NCBI GenBank assembly: GCA_036490715.1
Contig: DASXDL010000030.1
Location: 124,001 to 188,000, forward strand
DNA length: 64,000 nt
Direction of reading: 5' to 3'
Source: FEN-1191 sp036490715
GTDB taxonomy: Bacteria; Pseudomonadota; Gammaproteobacteria; Steroidobacterales; Steroidobacteraceae
Every line of letters starts with the position of its first letter. The first letter of the stretch is position 1. The translations under genes and the position numbers were made by a program. The notes below the pieces were generated by a model, which was not told the DNA's origin, ran no database searches, and was given only the letters and a program-made list of their open reading frames with translations. Below are positions 7,401 through 15,294 of the stretch, piece by piece.

Positions 7401-8476
7401 CAGGCCTTGCCGCCCTCGCGCTCGAGCAGTACGCGCTTTCGTTCCACGCCCCAGCGATAACCGCACAGCGTGCCATCCTGTCGGATCACCCGGTGACACG
7501 GAATGGCGATCGCGACCGCGTTGGAGGCGACCGCACGCGCCACCGCGCGCACCGAGCCGGGAATGCCGAGGCGACGTGCCAGTCCGGTATAGCTGATGGT
7601 GGTGCCGGGCCGAACCTTGCGCAGTGCCTGCCAGACGCGGTGCTGGAACGCGGTGCCGCGCAGATCCAGCGGCAGATCAACGGCGCGCGCCGGCGACTCG
7701 ACCATCTTGGCCACCCGTGCCACCCGTTTTTCGAACGAGGCGTCGGCCCCGATCAGCTGCGCCTTGGGGAAGCGGTGCTCCAGATCGCGCAGCAACGCGG
7801 ACGGATCATCCCCCAGCAGGATGGCGCAGATGCCCTTGTCGGTCGAAGCTACCAGCAGCGCGCCGAGCGAGCTGTCGCCGATCGCAAAACGAATGCGCTC
7901 GCCGCCACCGCCGCTGCGAAACGTCGTCGGCCGCATGCCGAGCGCTGCGGCGCTGCCGGCATAGAAGCGCCCGTTGGAACCGAAACCGGCATCGTAGATC
8001 GCGTGCGTGACGCTGCCGCCGCGCGCCAGGCCCTCGCGTACCCGTTGCGCGCGTTGGGCCGCGACATAGGCCTTGGGCGTCATGCCGGTGTGACGGCGAA
8101 ACAGCCGGTGAAAGTGAAACTTGCTCATCCGGGCTGCGCGGGCCAGGGCAGCCAAGTCGGGCGCGGTCTCGGACTGATCGATCTGGCGGCAGGCGCTCGC
8201 GACCAGGGCCGCGTGCTTTTGCTCCAGCGCCGGACCGAGCGGCTTGCAGCGGCGACAGGCGCGAAATCCTGCGCGCTCGGCATCGGCGGGCTTGTCGAAG
8301 AAGCGCACGTTGGCACGCAGCGGTCGGCGCGCCCCGCACGAGGGTCGGCAATAGACGCCGGTGGTGCGCACGCCGAAGTAAAATTGTCCGTCGGCTTTTT
8401 GATCGCGCCGCTGTACCGCCGCCCAGCGCGTCGCATGGTCCTGATAATTGGTTGCTGTCATTGATCCGCTGTCCAT
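7400..8476 (-). CDS. ada: Ada bifunctional regulator and O6-methylguanine-DNA methyltransferase
   Basis: A 358-residue full-length Ada. The N-terminal zinc domain has GVYCRPSCGARRP and FRACRRCKP, supplying the four cysteines, one of which accepts methyl groups from phosphotriesters. An AraC-type HTH follows (MSKFHFHRLFRRHTGMTPKAYV). The C-terminal domain has the active-site IPCHRVIRQDGTLCGYRWG. Methylated Ada activates its own regulon. I chose ATG 8476 because GAGGA lies about 11 bases upstream; ATG 8461 is possible. It heads a tightly overlapping operon with two 2OG oxygenases. Confidence 0.95.
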   Translation of the reverse strand: MDSGSMTATNYQDHATRWAAVQRRDQKADGQFYFGVRTTGVYCRPSCGARRPLRANVRFFDKPADAERAGFRACRRCKPLGPALEQKHAALVASACRQIDQSETAPDLAALARAARMSKFHFHRLFRRHTGMTPKAYVAAQRAQRVREGLARGGSVTHAIYDAGFGSNGRFYAGSAAALGMRPTTFRSGGGGERIRFAIGDSSLGALLVASTDKGICAILLGDDPSALLRDLEHRFPKAQLIGADASFEKRVARVAKMVESPARAVDLPLDLRGTAFQHRVWQALRKVRPGTTISYTGLARRLGIPGSVRAVARAVASNAVAIAIPCHRVIRQDGTLCGYRWGVERKRVLLEREGGKA

Positions 8477-8598
8477 GGCCGCTGTCCTCGTGGTTGCAGC
8501 GTGGGTGTTTCCACGCCTGAAGCAGATGCTGATCGCATACGGCCCGTGCGACACTCTGCGTCTTGCGGTTGAATTCCAGCCGCCAGTGTAAGACCACG

Positions 8599-9060
8599 AT
8601 GCCCAAGATTGACATTGCCGCAGTGCCAAAGCGCCAAGGTTCGTCTTACCCGCCGCCGTTCGACGCCGCGTGCGCGCAGCGGGTACGTCAGCGGCTGGGA
8701 AATGCCGCGGGACTGACGGATTTCGGGGTCAATCTCATGCATCTGCCACCCGGCAACTGGTCCAGTCAGCGCCACTGGCACACGGCCGAGGACGAATTCG
8801 TCTATGTGCTTGCCGGCGAGCTGAGCTTGGTCGAAGACGGCGGCGAGACCGAGCTGCGGGCAGGTGACTGCGCGGCCTTTGCAAAGAACTCGGGCAACGG
8901 CCATCACCTGATCAACAAGTCCGGCTCGATGGCGATCTATCTGGAAATTGGCTCGCGCTCGGCTGCGGATGTCACGTACTGCTCGGACATCGACCTGAAG
9001 AGCGCCAGCGCTGACGGGCGATTTGTTCATAAGGATGGATCGCCGTATCCGGCGGCCTAA
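8599..9060 (+). CDS. Cupin-domain protein
   Basis: A 153-residue single-domain cupin divergent from ada. Cupin motif 1 is seen in QRHWHTAEDEFVYVLAGE, with the His-X-His-X(3-4)-Glu metal ligands, and motif 2 in GDCAAFAKNSGNGHHLIN. The end, after YCSDIDLKS, is the short tail seen in cupins that bind sugar or amino acid derivatives. No enzymatic activity can be assigned. ATG 8599 removes a 12-residue N-terminal extension that does not look conserved. Confidence 0.88.
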   Translation: MPKIDIAAVPKRQGSSYPPPFDAACAQRVRQRLGNAAGLTDFGVNLMHLPPGNWSSQRHWHTAEDEFVYVLAGELSLVEDGGETELRAGDCAAFAKNSGNGHHLINKSGSMAIYLEIGSRSAADVTYCSDIDLKSASADGRFVHKDGSPYPAA

Positions 9061-9066
9061 ACAGCA

Positions 9067-10059
9067 ATGGCGGCGCGGCAAGTTGCACTGTATTTCGCCT
9101 GGAGTCGCCCGGATGAAATCGCGGCTCCGTTCGGGACCCTGGAGGATCGGTTTCCGGCGCTGTTCGAGCTGCGTCGGATGCATTGGCCGCAGCTGGAGCA
9201 GTTCGCCGATCCGAACAGATTCGATCAGGGCATCGGCGGTTTCCTCGACCACGTGCAGCTGGCGAACTTCAAGCGGTTCACTGACCTGGCCGCCTCCTGG
9301 ACTGCAAATCCGGTGCGGCTCGCGCAGCGCCGGACGGATGCCGGCCTGTGTGTTCTGGACGAGAACTTTCTTCGCGACGTCGATACGCTCATCGTCATCA
9401 GCTTCGATTCATCGCGCACTCAGCAGCGCTCGAGCGCCGCGGAACTCAGCGCAATCCGGTCGTTTCTCGATGACCCTGGCCACACGCTGTGCGTCTGCCC
9501 GCACCACGACATCGGTAATACTGATGGGCTGCCCGATACCGAACGTCTGGCGCGACAGGAAATCGAATTCCATCACCATGGGGATCCAGGGATTCCGGCA
9601 AGACAGTGCTTCGGCGATTTCGGCATTGCGCTGCTGCACGGCCTGGGCCTGTCGGTGAAGAACCGCTTCGGCCTGCGTCCGGCAAAAATGTCGGACGGGT
9701 CACCGGCGCCCCTGGGAATCTCCTCGCCAATTGATCGAGCCGGACTGCTGGAAGGCGTCACCACTTTCAATTTGCATCCGCACCTGCCTCATTTCGAGAG
9801 GTTGGGGGAGGGCATCGGCAAACTGGAGGTGCTGGCGCGGCAGCTGATCGATCCGCGGGCCCCGCCGCATCCGTTCACCGCGCAAGGACGGCGCGACTTC
9901 GATGTGCTACTGCAGTCGAACCCCGATGTATTTCGCGGCCGTGTGTTGATCTGCGATGCCACTACCTGGAGTTCGACCGTGGGCGGCGTTGAAAGCCTGC
10001 AGCGCTTCTGGCACAACGTTGCGATGCTGCAGAAGTCGTCGCTGTCCAGATCTAGGTAA
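9067..10059 (+). CDS. Hypothetical protein
   Basis: A 330-residue protein starting 6 bases after the cupin stop, so probably cotranscribed. It has no signal peptide. A Rossmann-like strand and turn, DVDTLIVISFDSSR, followed by SFLDDPGHTLCVCPHHDIGN, and a second hydrophobic strand RVLICDATTWSSTVGG near the C-terminus suggest an alpha/beta sandwich reminiscent of glutamine-amidotransferase-like or ThuA-like folds, but no catalytic triad is clear. A histidine-rich EIEFHHHGDPG loop could bind metal. Function unassigned. Confidence 0.75.
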   Translation: MAARQVALYFAWSRPDEIAAPFGTLEDRFPALFELRRMHWPQLEQFADPNRFDQGIGGFLDHVQLANFKRFTDLAASWTANPVRLAQRRTDAGLCVLDENFLRDVDTLIVISFDSSRTQQRSSAAELSAIRSFLDDPGHTLCVCPHHDIGNTDGLPDTERLARQEIEFHHHGDPGIPARQCFGDFGIALLHGLGLSVKNRFGLRPAKMSDGSPAPLGISSPIDRAGLLEGVTTFNLHPHLPHFERLGEGIGKLEVLARQLIDPRAPPHPFTAQGRRDFDVLLQSNPDVFRGRVLICDATTWSSTVGGVESLQRFWHNVAMLQKSSLSRSR

Positions 10060-10081
10060 ACGACAACGAAAAAGTGTTGCC

Positions 10082-10387
10082 TCAGGGCGTCCCGATCTTT
10101 ACCCACCCGCTGCACCACCCCGCGAACGCCACGCTCTTGCCTGCAAATAGCGCGCACGAACCCGTCGAATCTCCGGTCTTTTTATAGAGCGAGCAATTCC
10201 CGCAATAGGCGTCGGACTTCGTCGATTTTGTAACGTAGTCGCGGCCCCGCGCGGCTGGATCGTTCGGATCCAAAGCCGGCATGTCGGCATGAGCGGCACC
10301 GATGCTAAAAAGGCCTGCAAGCGGAACCAGCGCGCTCGCCATCAGGCCACCCTTCACCAGCGCACGCCGTGTGATCTCTCTATCCAT
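10082..10387 (-). CDS. High-potential iron-sulfur protein (HiPIP), Tat-exported
   Basis: A 101-residue precursor. A twin-arginine signal, TRRALVKGGLMASALVPLAG, precedes a cleavage region near AAHADMP. The mature domain carries the four [4Fe-4S] cysteines in the HiPIP pattern: CGNC, then SCALF, then GWCSGW at the C-terminus. HiPIPs are small periplasmic electron carriers between the bc1 complex and terminal acceptors. ATG 10387 follows a G-rich ribosome-binding site. Confidence 0.93.
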   Translation of the reverse strand: MDREITRRALVKGGLMASALVPLAGLFSIGAAHADMPALDPNDPAARGRDYVTKSTKSDAYCGNCSLYKKTGDSTGSCALFAGKSVAFAGWCSGWVKIGTP

Positions 10388-10598
10388 GATCTTGCCCCCC
10401 GTAGGCACAGAGCTTCGAACCCCGTGTAATCCACAGACCCACACCACTGAGGAGCGTGCCCCTGCCGACACTCATCGTCTGTAGGCTGAGCGCTCTACGT
10501 TCCCACGTAAATCTAGCGAACGACCCCCCCGCAAGCGCGACACTTGACCGAGCCGCGGAATTGTCAAAGCCCATAGTGCGCATCGACAATACGTAATC

Positions 10599-10957
10599 AT
10601 GTGGCAGCCGCCGTATTGGCTTGCATTGGGCATTTGGGCTTTTTCGTCGTTTTGATTTCGCTCACGACCCTGGTCTAAATGATCTTTCTTGCCTTTGTTC
10701 ACGGAATCAAGGGCTCCGTTCTGCCGGCGGTCGTCGTCTGCATGCTTTCGCTTAAGGGGATATCCGTCAGAACCTCGGACATTCGAGAGGCAATCAAGGA
10801 GCGCCACTCGAGCGCCCGGGATACACGCGCCGACTAGTGGGCAGTCACGATCTTCGACAATGGGCCAATTGAAACCAGCGTCGCGGGTGTCTTGATCGAG
10901 CCACCAGACGACGGCAACGAATTAGCGGCGGTGCGGTACAGCTACACCATCGAGTAA
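10599..10957 (+). pseudogene. Decayed small membrane protein gene (possibly DUF3592-like)
   Basis: The plus strand here reads as a protein only if one frameshift and one stop are ignored: an ATG at 10599 gives MWQPPYWLALGIWAFSSF and stops; frame 2 from about 10679 continues MIFLAFVHGIKGSVLPAVVV and on to a TAG at 10835, after which the same frame runs to TAA at 10955 ending AAVRYSYTIE. The hydrophobic start and the VRYSYTI strand resemble DUF3592 proteins, but this is weak. The stretch is less GC-rich than neighbours and lies beside the insertion sequence. Confidence 0.35.
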
Positions 10958-10977
10958 AGCTAGCGTTTTGAGATCGA

Positions 10978-11030
10978 GTCACCCATGTGTCCGGAATGAA
11001 ATGGGTACCATGCGGCCGGTTAGGACCCCC
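10978..11030. repeat. Possible remnant of a second IS end
   Basis: Bases 10978-10996 match 12302-12320 inside the right end of the neighbouring IS at 17 of 19 positions in the same orientation (GTCA.CCATGTG.CCGGAA), and GGACCCC follows in both, though 26 bases later here. This looks like the end of a related element left behind by deletion. Confidence 0.4.
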
Positions 11031-11051
11031 TTGAGCTTTCGGGCTCATAGG

Positions 11052-12333
11052 TTACAGATTATTCCGGGCACATCGCTGACACTTTTGGGCTTTTGCGGGA
11101 GAGGCAAATGCCCTGGCAGGAGTGTCGGAAGATGGACGAGAGGCTGCGTTTTATCGCCAGGTTGCTCGAAGGCGAGAAGATGGCCGCGCTGTGCCGCGAG
11201 TTCGATATCTCTCGCCAAACGGGCCATAAGTTTTATAAGCGGTACAAGGATCTGGGCCTGGAAGGCCTCACAGATCGCTCCCGGCGACCGTACCGACAAG
11301 CCAACCGCATGCCCGAACGGGTGGAGTCGCTGATCGTGCAGCTGCGAAGAGAGCACCCGAGCTGGGGCGCTCCCAAGATCCGCGAGAAGATTAAGCGCTT
11401 GGGGCTGGGCATTAGTCTGCCGGCCATTAGCACCGTGCACGCGGTTCTGGATCGGCACGGCCTGGTGACCCGCGGCCGCCGGCGCCATCACTTCAAGGCC
11501 CAGGGCACCGATCTGTCTCGACCGACCCATCCCAATGAGTTGTGGTGCGCCGATTACAAAGGCGAGTTCATGCTCGCCGATCACCGCTACTGCTATCCCC
11601 TGACCATCACCGACTTCGCCTCGCGCTATTTGCTGTGCTGTGAGGGCTTGGAGAGTACCCGCGAGCAGTTCGCCTTCAGCATCTTTGAAAGGACTTTCAA
11701 AGACTATGGCCTGCCGCGCGCGATCCGCAGCGATAACGGCGTGCCCTTTGCCAGCTGCTCGACCTTCTTCGGTCTGTCCAAACTCTCGGTCTGGTGGCTG
11801 CGCTTAGGTATTGCCATCGAGCGCATCAAACCGGCTCACCCCGAGCAAAACGGCAGGCACGAGCGCATGCATCTGACCTTGAAGAAAGAGGCCACCAAAC
11901 CTGCAGGAAAGAACTTCCTGCAGCAGCAAGCCCGGTTCGACGAGTTCGTCCGCATTTACAATCAGGAGCGACCTCACCAAGCCTTGAACATGCGCTACCC
12001 AGCCGAACTCTATAGCCCCTCCGCGCGTGTCTACGCTGGCCTGCCCGCGCTCGAATACCCCTTCCACGATCGCACCGTCGTTGTCACGCAGTGCGGTCGC
12101 CTGTGCTTCGGTCGGCGCAAGATCAATCTCAGTCAGGTCTTTGCCGGCCAGGCTGTTGGCGTGCGCGAGGTCGCTGATCACGTCTGGTTAATCAGCTTCA
12201 TGCACTACGATCTGGGCTTCTTCGACGATCAGTGCAACCGCGTCGAATGTGCTCCCAATCCCTTCAGTGCTAAGGTGTCAGCGATGTCCCCGGTATAAAA
12301 CGTCAGCCATGTGCCCGGAAAGGACCCCTGTAA
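11052..12333 (+). mobile_element. IS481-family insertion sequence
   Basis: The element is bounded by imperfect inverted repeats. The left end begins TTACAG at 11052 and continues with TCCGGGCACATCGCTGAC; the right end, read on the minus strand from 12333, begins TTACAG and continues with TTTCCGGGCACATGGCTGAC. A further inverted copy with ACATCGCTGACAC lies just inside the right end (12272-12290). It carries one intact transposase gene and looks recently active. I could not find a clean target duplication. Its right end is 2 bases from tRNA-Arg. Confidence 0.75.
11108..12298 (+). CDS. IS481-family transposase
   Basis: A 396-residue DDE transposase. An N-terminal HTH (MAALCREFDISRQTGHKFYKR) and an HTH_29/integrase linker precede the catalytic core, with the first Asp in WCADYKGEF, the second in IRSDNGVPF and the Glu in HPEQNGRHERMH. 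The C-terminal beta-barrel-like region follows YPAELYSPS. ATG 11108 is preceded by GGGAGAGG; a TTG at 11093 would add five residues. The frame is uninterrupted. Confidence 0.93.
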   Translation: MPWQECRKMDERLRFIARLLEGEKMAALCREFDISRQTGHKFYKRYKDLGLEGLTDRSRRPYRQANRMPERVESLIVQLRREHPSWGAPKIREKIKRLGLGISLPAISTVHAVLDRHGLVTRGRRRHHFKAQGTDLSRPTHPNELWCADYKGEFMLADHRYCYPLTITDFASRYLLCCEGLESTREQFAFSIFERTFKDYGLPRAIRSDNGVPFASCSTFFGLSKLSVWWLRLGIAIERIKPAHPEQNGRHERMHLTLKKEATKPAGKNFLQQQARFDEFVRIYNQERPHQALNMRYPAELYSPSARVYAGLPALEYPFHDRTVVVTQCGRLCFGRRKINLSQVFAGQAVGVREVADHVWLISFMHYDLGFFDDQCNRVECAPNPFSAKVSAMSPV

Positions 12334-12335
12334 GT

Positions 12336-12412
12336 TGGCGCGCCCGGCGGGATTCGAACCCACGACCTGCAGCTTCGGAGGCTGCCACTCTATCCAGCTG
12401 AGCTACGGGCGC
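12336..12412 (-). tRNA. tRNA-Arg(CCG)
   Basis: On the minus strand a 77-nt cloverleaf begins GCGCCCGTAGCTCAGCTGGA. The acceptor stem pairs GCGCCCG with CGGGCGC, the anticodon stem GCAGC/GCTGC encloses the loop CTCCGAA with anticodon CCG, and the T-arm has GGTTCGAATCC. CCA is encoded (12336-12338). It closely resembles E. coli tRNA-Arg(CCG). The insertion sequence lies immediately 3'. Confidence 0.95.
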
Positions 12413-12429
12413 ACGCGCGGCGCGCAAGA

Positions 12430-13314
12430 TTACCGCTGCTTCTCACTCGCGGCCAGATCGTTGATGAGATGGATCAAATTGTCGGGGCTGCCGACCAGCC
12501 CGACATCGCTCTCATACTTGCCGTTGATGACGATTTCCGGCACCGCATCGATTCGGTAGCGGCGCACCAGGTCATCGGCCTTTTGCAGGTTGTTCTGCAC
12601 CGCGAACGAGTTGTAGGCAGTGGTGAAGTCCGACTCGCTGATGCCATTGGCCTTGGCAAAGCGCATCTGCGCGCCGAACGTGCCTTTGGGATCGGCCGGC
12701 AGGTAGAGCGGATCCTGCTGCTTGATGATTTCGTCGAATACCTTGGTATGCAACTGATCGAGCTTGCCCAGCGCCTGCAGCGTATAGAAGAGACGGGCAT
12801 GCGCCCGATGCACTTCACCCCACGTGACCGGCACGCGCACGAACTGAATGTACGCGGCCTTGTTCTGCTTCCAGCTCTCGAGGTAGGGATCAAGGTCGTC
12901 GCAGTGCGGGCAGCCGTACCAGAACATCTCGATGACCTCGATCTTGCCCGGCGGTGCATCGGTCGGCTGCGCCGGGGAGAGCACCTTGTAGTTAGTGCCG
13001 GCCACCCATTTGCCGGAGGGTAATTGGCCCTCGGGCGGCAGCGCGGCAACGCGCTCGAGCGCCGCCTCGCTACTGTCGGCCGACTTGCCGGTATCGGCGC
13101 CCTCCTGCTGCGTCTTGGCCGCCACCGAGACGTCGCTGGCGCTGGCGGCGCTGGCCGCAGCCTGATTTGCACCCGCTGCGACCGTGGCTGCCGACGGAGC
13201 AGGGGCGGCCGTTCCGGTCGGCGCGGGCGCGCCGGTCGAGGGCGGCGGACCGGATTGACGTGCGCAGGCCGTGAGGGTCGCGGCCAGCAGCCACAGCGCG
13301 ACGTATCGCTTCAT
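12430..13314 (-). CDS. dsbA: DsbA-family thiol:disulfide interchange lipoprotein
   Basis: A 294-residue protein with a lipoprotein signal (LLAATLTAC), an Ala/Pro-rich spacer to about residue 95, and a thioredoxin fold with the active site FWYGCPHCDDLDPYLESW and the cis-proline loop YRIDAVPEIVING. The catalytic CPHC is that of DsbA, which introduces disulfides into exported proteins. The long spacer is an elaboration not found in E. coli DsbA and fits an anchored form. It follows the cytochrome c4 gene by 7 bases, an arrangement common in gammaproteobacteria. Confidence 0.92.
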   Translation of the reverse strand: MKRYVALWLLAATLTACARQSGPPPSTGAPAPTGTAAPAPSAATVAAGANQAAASAASASDVSVAAKTQQEGADTGKSADSSEAALERVAALPPEGQLPSGKWVAGTNYKVLSPAQPTDAPPGKIEVIEMFWYGCPHCDDLDPYLESWKQNKAAYIQFVRVPVTWGEVHRAHARLFYTLQALGKLDQLHTKVFDEIIKQQDPLYLPADPKGTFGAQMRFAKANGISESDFTTAYNSFAVQNNLQKADDLVRRYRIDAVPEIVINGKYESDVGLVGSPDNLIHLINDLAASEKQR

Positions 13315-13321
13315 GCCACCA

Positions 13322-13966
13322 TCAACGCATGCCCTGGACGTAGGAGGCCAGGTTGCGGATGTCTTCGGGCGTCAGGCGGCTGGCCACGGTATGCATGATT
13401 TCCGAGTTCGGGCCGCCATTGCTGTCGCCCTTGTCGTTGCGCGTATAGCGCTTGTCGGCGGCATAGTCGCCGAGCTGCTGCATGGTGTAGGCCGACTGCT
13501 GAGCGCGCAGCATCGGGTAGCCCGCCGCAGGATTGCCACGGCCCACCGGTCCATGACAGGCCATGCAGGCCGGGATGTTGCGGACGTGATCACCGCCGCG
13601 ATAGAGCTTGTCGCCGGCCTGCCAGTACGACGGGTCGGCCTCAAGTCCGGTGGTGGTCTGAGCCGCAAAATACGCCGCCACATCCTCGATGTCCTGATCG
13701 CTCAGGCCCGCGGCCATCGAGGTCATCGCGCCGCTCGGATCCAGGCGCGACTTGTCGCGAAAGTGCTTGAGCTGCGTCTCGATGTAGGCCGCACCCTGAC
13801 CGGCCAGCGTCGGCCATTGCGCGTTGGTGCTGTTGCCGTTAGGACCGTGGCAGGCGACGCAGGCGGCGGCCTTGGCCGCGCCGGCCTGCGCAGATCCGGC
13901 CGCCGTGGCGATCGGCGATGCGCACACCATCAGCAACACCAGCGCCCAGCGGCTCATCGAACTCAT
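13322..13966 (-). CDS. Diheme cytochrome c4
   Basis: A 214-residue precursor with a signal peptide (RWALVLLMVCASPIATAAG) and two homologous class I cytochrome domains, with heme sites CVACHGPNG and CMACHGPVG. Methionine ligands are likely in AMTSMAAGLSDQDIEDVAAYF and in HTVASRLTPEDIRNLASYV with the nearby methionines. Cytochrome c4 shuttles electrons to terminal oxidases in the periplasm. ATG 13966 places the signal peptide at the N-terminus; a longer reading to 14032 adds a non-conserved leader. Probably cotranscribed with dsbA. Confidence 0.93.
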   Translation of the reverse strand: MSSMSRWALVLLMVCASPIATAAGSAQAGAAKAAACVACHGPNGNSTNAQWPTLAGQGAAYIETQLKHFRDKSRLDPSGAMTSMAAGLSDQDIEDVAAYFAAQTTTGLEADPSYWQAGDKLYRGGDHVRNIPACMACHGPVGRGNPAAGYPMLRAQQSAYTMQQLGDYAADKRYTRNDKGDSNGGPNSEIMHTVASRLTPEDIRNLASYVQGMR

Positions 13967-14040
13967 ATGCAGGCTGCTCCGTCCGAACGGGAATTTTTCT
14001 TTGCACAGCAAAGGGATCGAAGAATTGTACACTAGCCATA

Positions 14041-14628
14041 GTGAGCATCTATCCCCATGCTCAGTTCCTGATCAGCGCCGCCTCGGCCGAGCAATTCCCG
14101 CCTGATCAGGGCACCGAGGTTGCCATTGCCGGGCGCTCCAATGCCGGCAAGTCCAGCGCCATCAATGCGATCACCGCCCGGCGCGCGCTGGCGCGCACCA
14201 GCAAGACGCCCGGGCGCACGCGGCTGCTGAATTTCTTTGAGCTGGCTCCAGGCAAGCGGCTGGTCGACCTGCCCGGATACGGTTTTGCTGAAGGCTCGCC
14301 GGTCGAGCGCGATACCTGGGCGCGTCTGATCGATGCGCTAGCGCTGCGTGAGTCGCTGATCGGACTGCTGCTGGTGGTCGACGCGCGGCGCGGGTTGCTG
14401 CCAGGTGATGGCGAATTTCTCGCCTGGGCCGATCAGCACCGTCGCCGCGTGCATGTCCTGCTGTCCAAGGCGGATCAGCTCAAGCGGCAGGAGGCCACGG
14501 CGCTGCTGGGGCGAGCGCAGCAGCAATTGACCGGCTGCGCGACGGTGCAACTCTTCTCAGCTCGCGCGGGTCAGGGAATCGAGGCCGCCCGTGCCACGAT
14601 TGATGACTGGCTGACACCGACACCCTGA
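14041..14628 (+). CDS. engB: Ribosome biogenesis GTPase EngB/YsxC
   Basis: A 195-residue TrmE-Era-type GTPase. G1 is AGRSNAGKSS, G2 lies in ARTSKTPGRTR, G3 is DLPGYGFAEG, G4 is LLSKADQLK and G5 falls near LFSARAGQG. EngB helps assemble the 50S subunit and is usually essential. The start is GTG 14041 (VSIYPHAQFLISAAS), matching the usual N-terminus; the open frame upstream runs over the divergent cytochrome c4 promoter. It is divergent from cytochrome c4, a widespread gene order. Confidence 0.95.
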   Translation: MSIYPHAQFLISAASAEQFPPDQGTEVAIAGRSNAGKSSAINAITARRALARTSKTPGRTRLLNFFELAPGKRLVDLPGYGFAEGSPVERDTWARLIDALALRESLIGLLLVVDARRGLLPGDGEFLAWADQHRRRVHVLLSKADQLKRQEATALLGRAQQQLTGCATVQLFSARAGQGIEAARATIDDWLTPTP

Positions 14629-14640
14629 CCACGCTCCGTG

Positions 14641-14656
14641 CTGTATATCCGTACAG
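14641..14656. promoter_or_regulatory. LexA (SOS) box-like palindrome CTGTATATCCGTACAG
   Basis: This 16-mer fits the E. coli type LexA box CTG-N10-CAG and matches CTGTATATATATACAG at 13 of 16 positions. It lies 12 bases after engB and overlaps the base of the hairpin at 14653-14690. No SOS gene starts just downstream. Confidence 0.4.
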
Positions 14657-14690
14657 GTTTCACTGCCGGTACTCCGGCAGTGAAACCTGT
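14653..14690. terminator. Perfect 17-bp stem with TACT loop, probable bidirectional terminator
   Basis: ACAGGTTTCACTGCCGG at 14653-14669 pairs perfectly with 14674-14690 around the loop TACT. It sits between the convergent engB and the exported-protein gene. The stem is long, and no U-tract follows on either strand, so it may be a factor-dependent terminator or another structural element. Confidence 0.6.
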
Positions 14691-14701
14691 TCCGGCAAGC
14701 C

Positions 14702-15118
14702 TCACAGACGGCTGACGAGCTGGATCTTCGCGGCCCCGGTGCGCGCCAATACGCTCGGCTGCGCAACCTGGACGTTCAGACGCGTTACATAGGCGTCGTA
14801 GTTCACCGTGCAGGTGGCCTTGGCCAGCACGTCGTGCTCGGCGGTCCGTGCCTCCATATGCAGTTCCGCGATCACGTAGGGCTGCAGAATCGACATTGCC
14901 TTCGTCTGGCCGGGCGCCGCGGCGTGCGAATTGAAGGTACTGCCCGGCGCGATCTTGGCCAGAAACGCCTTGGCACAGGCATCGACGGCCTTCTGATCGT
15001 GAGTCGCCAACGGCGCCCGCTGGCCGACGACGTCAACGACTTCGGGGGAAGCGGCGGCAGCCAGGGCGGCGCTGCCGATTAAGGCCGCCGTTCCGAGCAA
15101 CAGGTGAATTGAGTTCAT
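14702..15118 (-). CDS. Exported hypothetical protein
   Basis: A 138-residue protein with a clear signal peptide (IHLLLGTAALIGSAALAAAA) and predicted cleavage before SPEVV. The mature part has two cysteines, in VDACAKAF and in KATCTVNYDA, which could form a disulfide. No family could be recognised; a UrcA-type relation was considered but the motif is absent. ATG 15118 is preceded by AAGGGAG. Confidence 0.75.
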   Translation of the reverse strand: MNSIHLLLGTAALIGSAALAAAASPEVVDVVGQRAPLATHDQKAVDACAKAFLAKIAPGSTFNSHAAAPGQTKAMSILQPYVIAELHMEARTAEHDVLAKATCTVNYDAYVTRLNVQVAQPSVLARTGAAKIQLVSRL

Positions 15119-15294
15119 ATTGATACTCCCTTGGGTGATGATTGATGTGGTCATCGTCGGGAGCTATTGGAGCCGGTAGCGGCGGGCTTAGGTATCGCGC
15201 GAACTGAGTAGCGCGCTGATCAGGGGCGGGGGGCTTGCACTCACCAATTCTGATGAGTCGTTTAGCGGCCAATCACACTTAGAATCGCAGCATT

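Noticed and set aside
10472..10807. A 111-residue minus-strand open frame beside the IS
   Set aside because: No ribosome-binding site or family; the opposite strand shows a better decayed membrane-protein reading.
14702..15118. UrcA-family assignment for the exported protein
   Set aside because: Size and export signal fit loosely, but the UrcA core motif is not visible.
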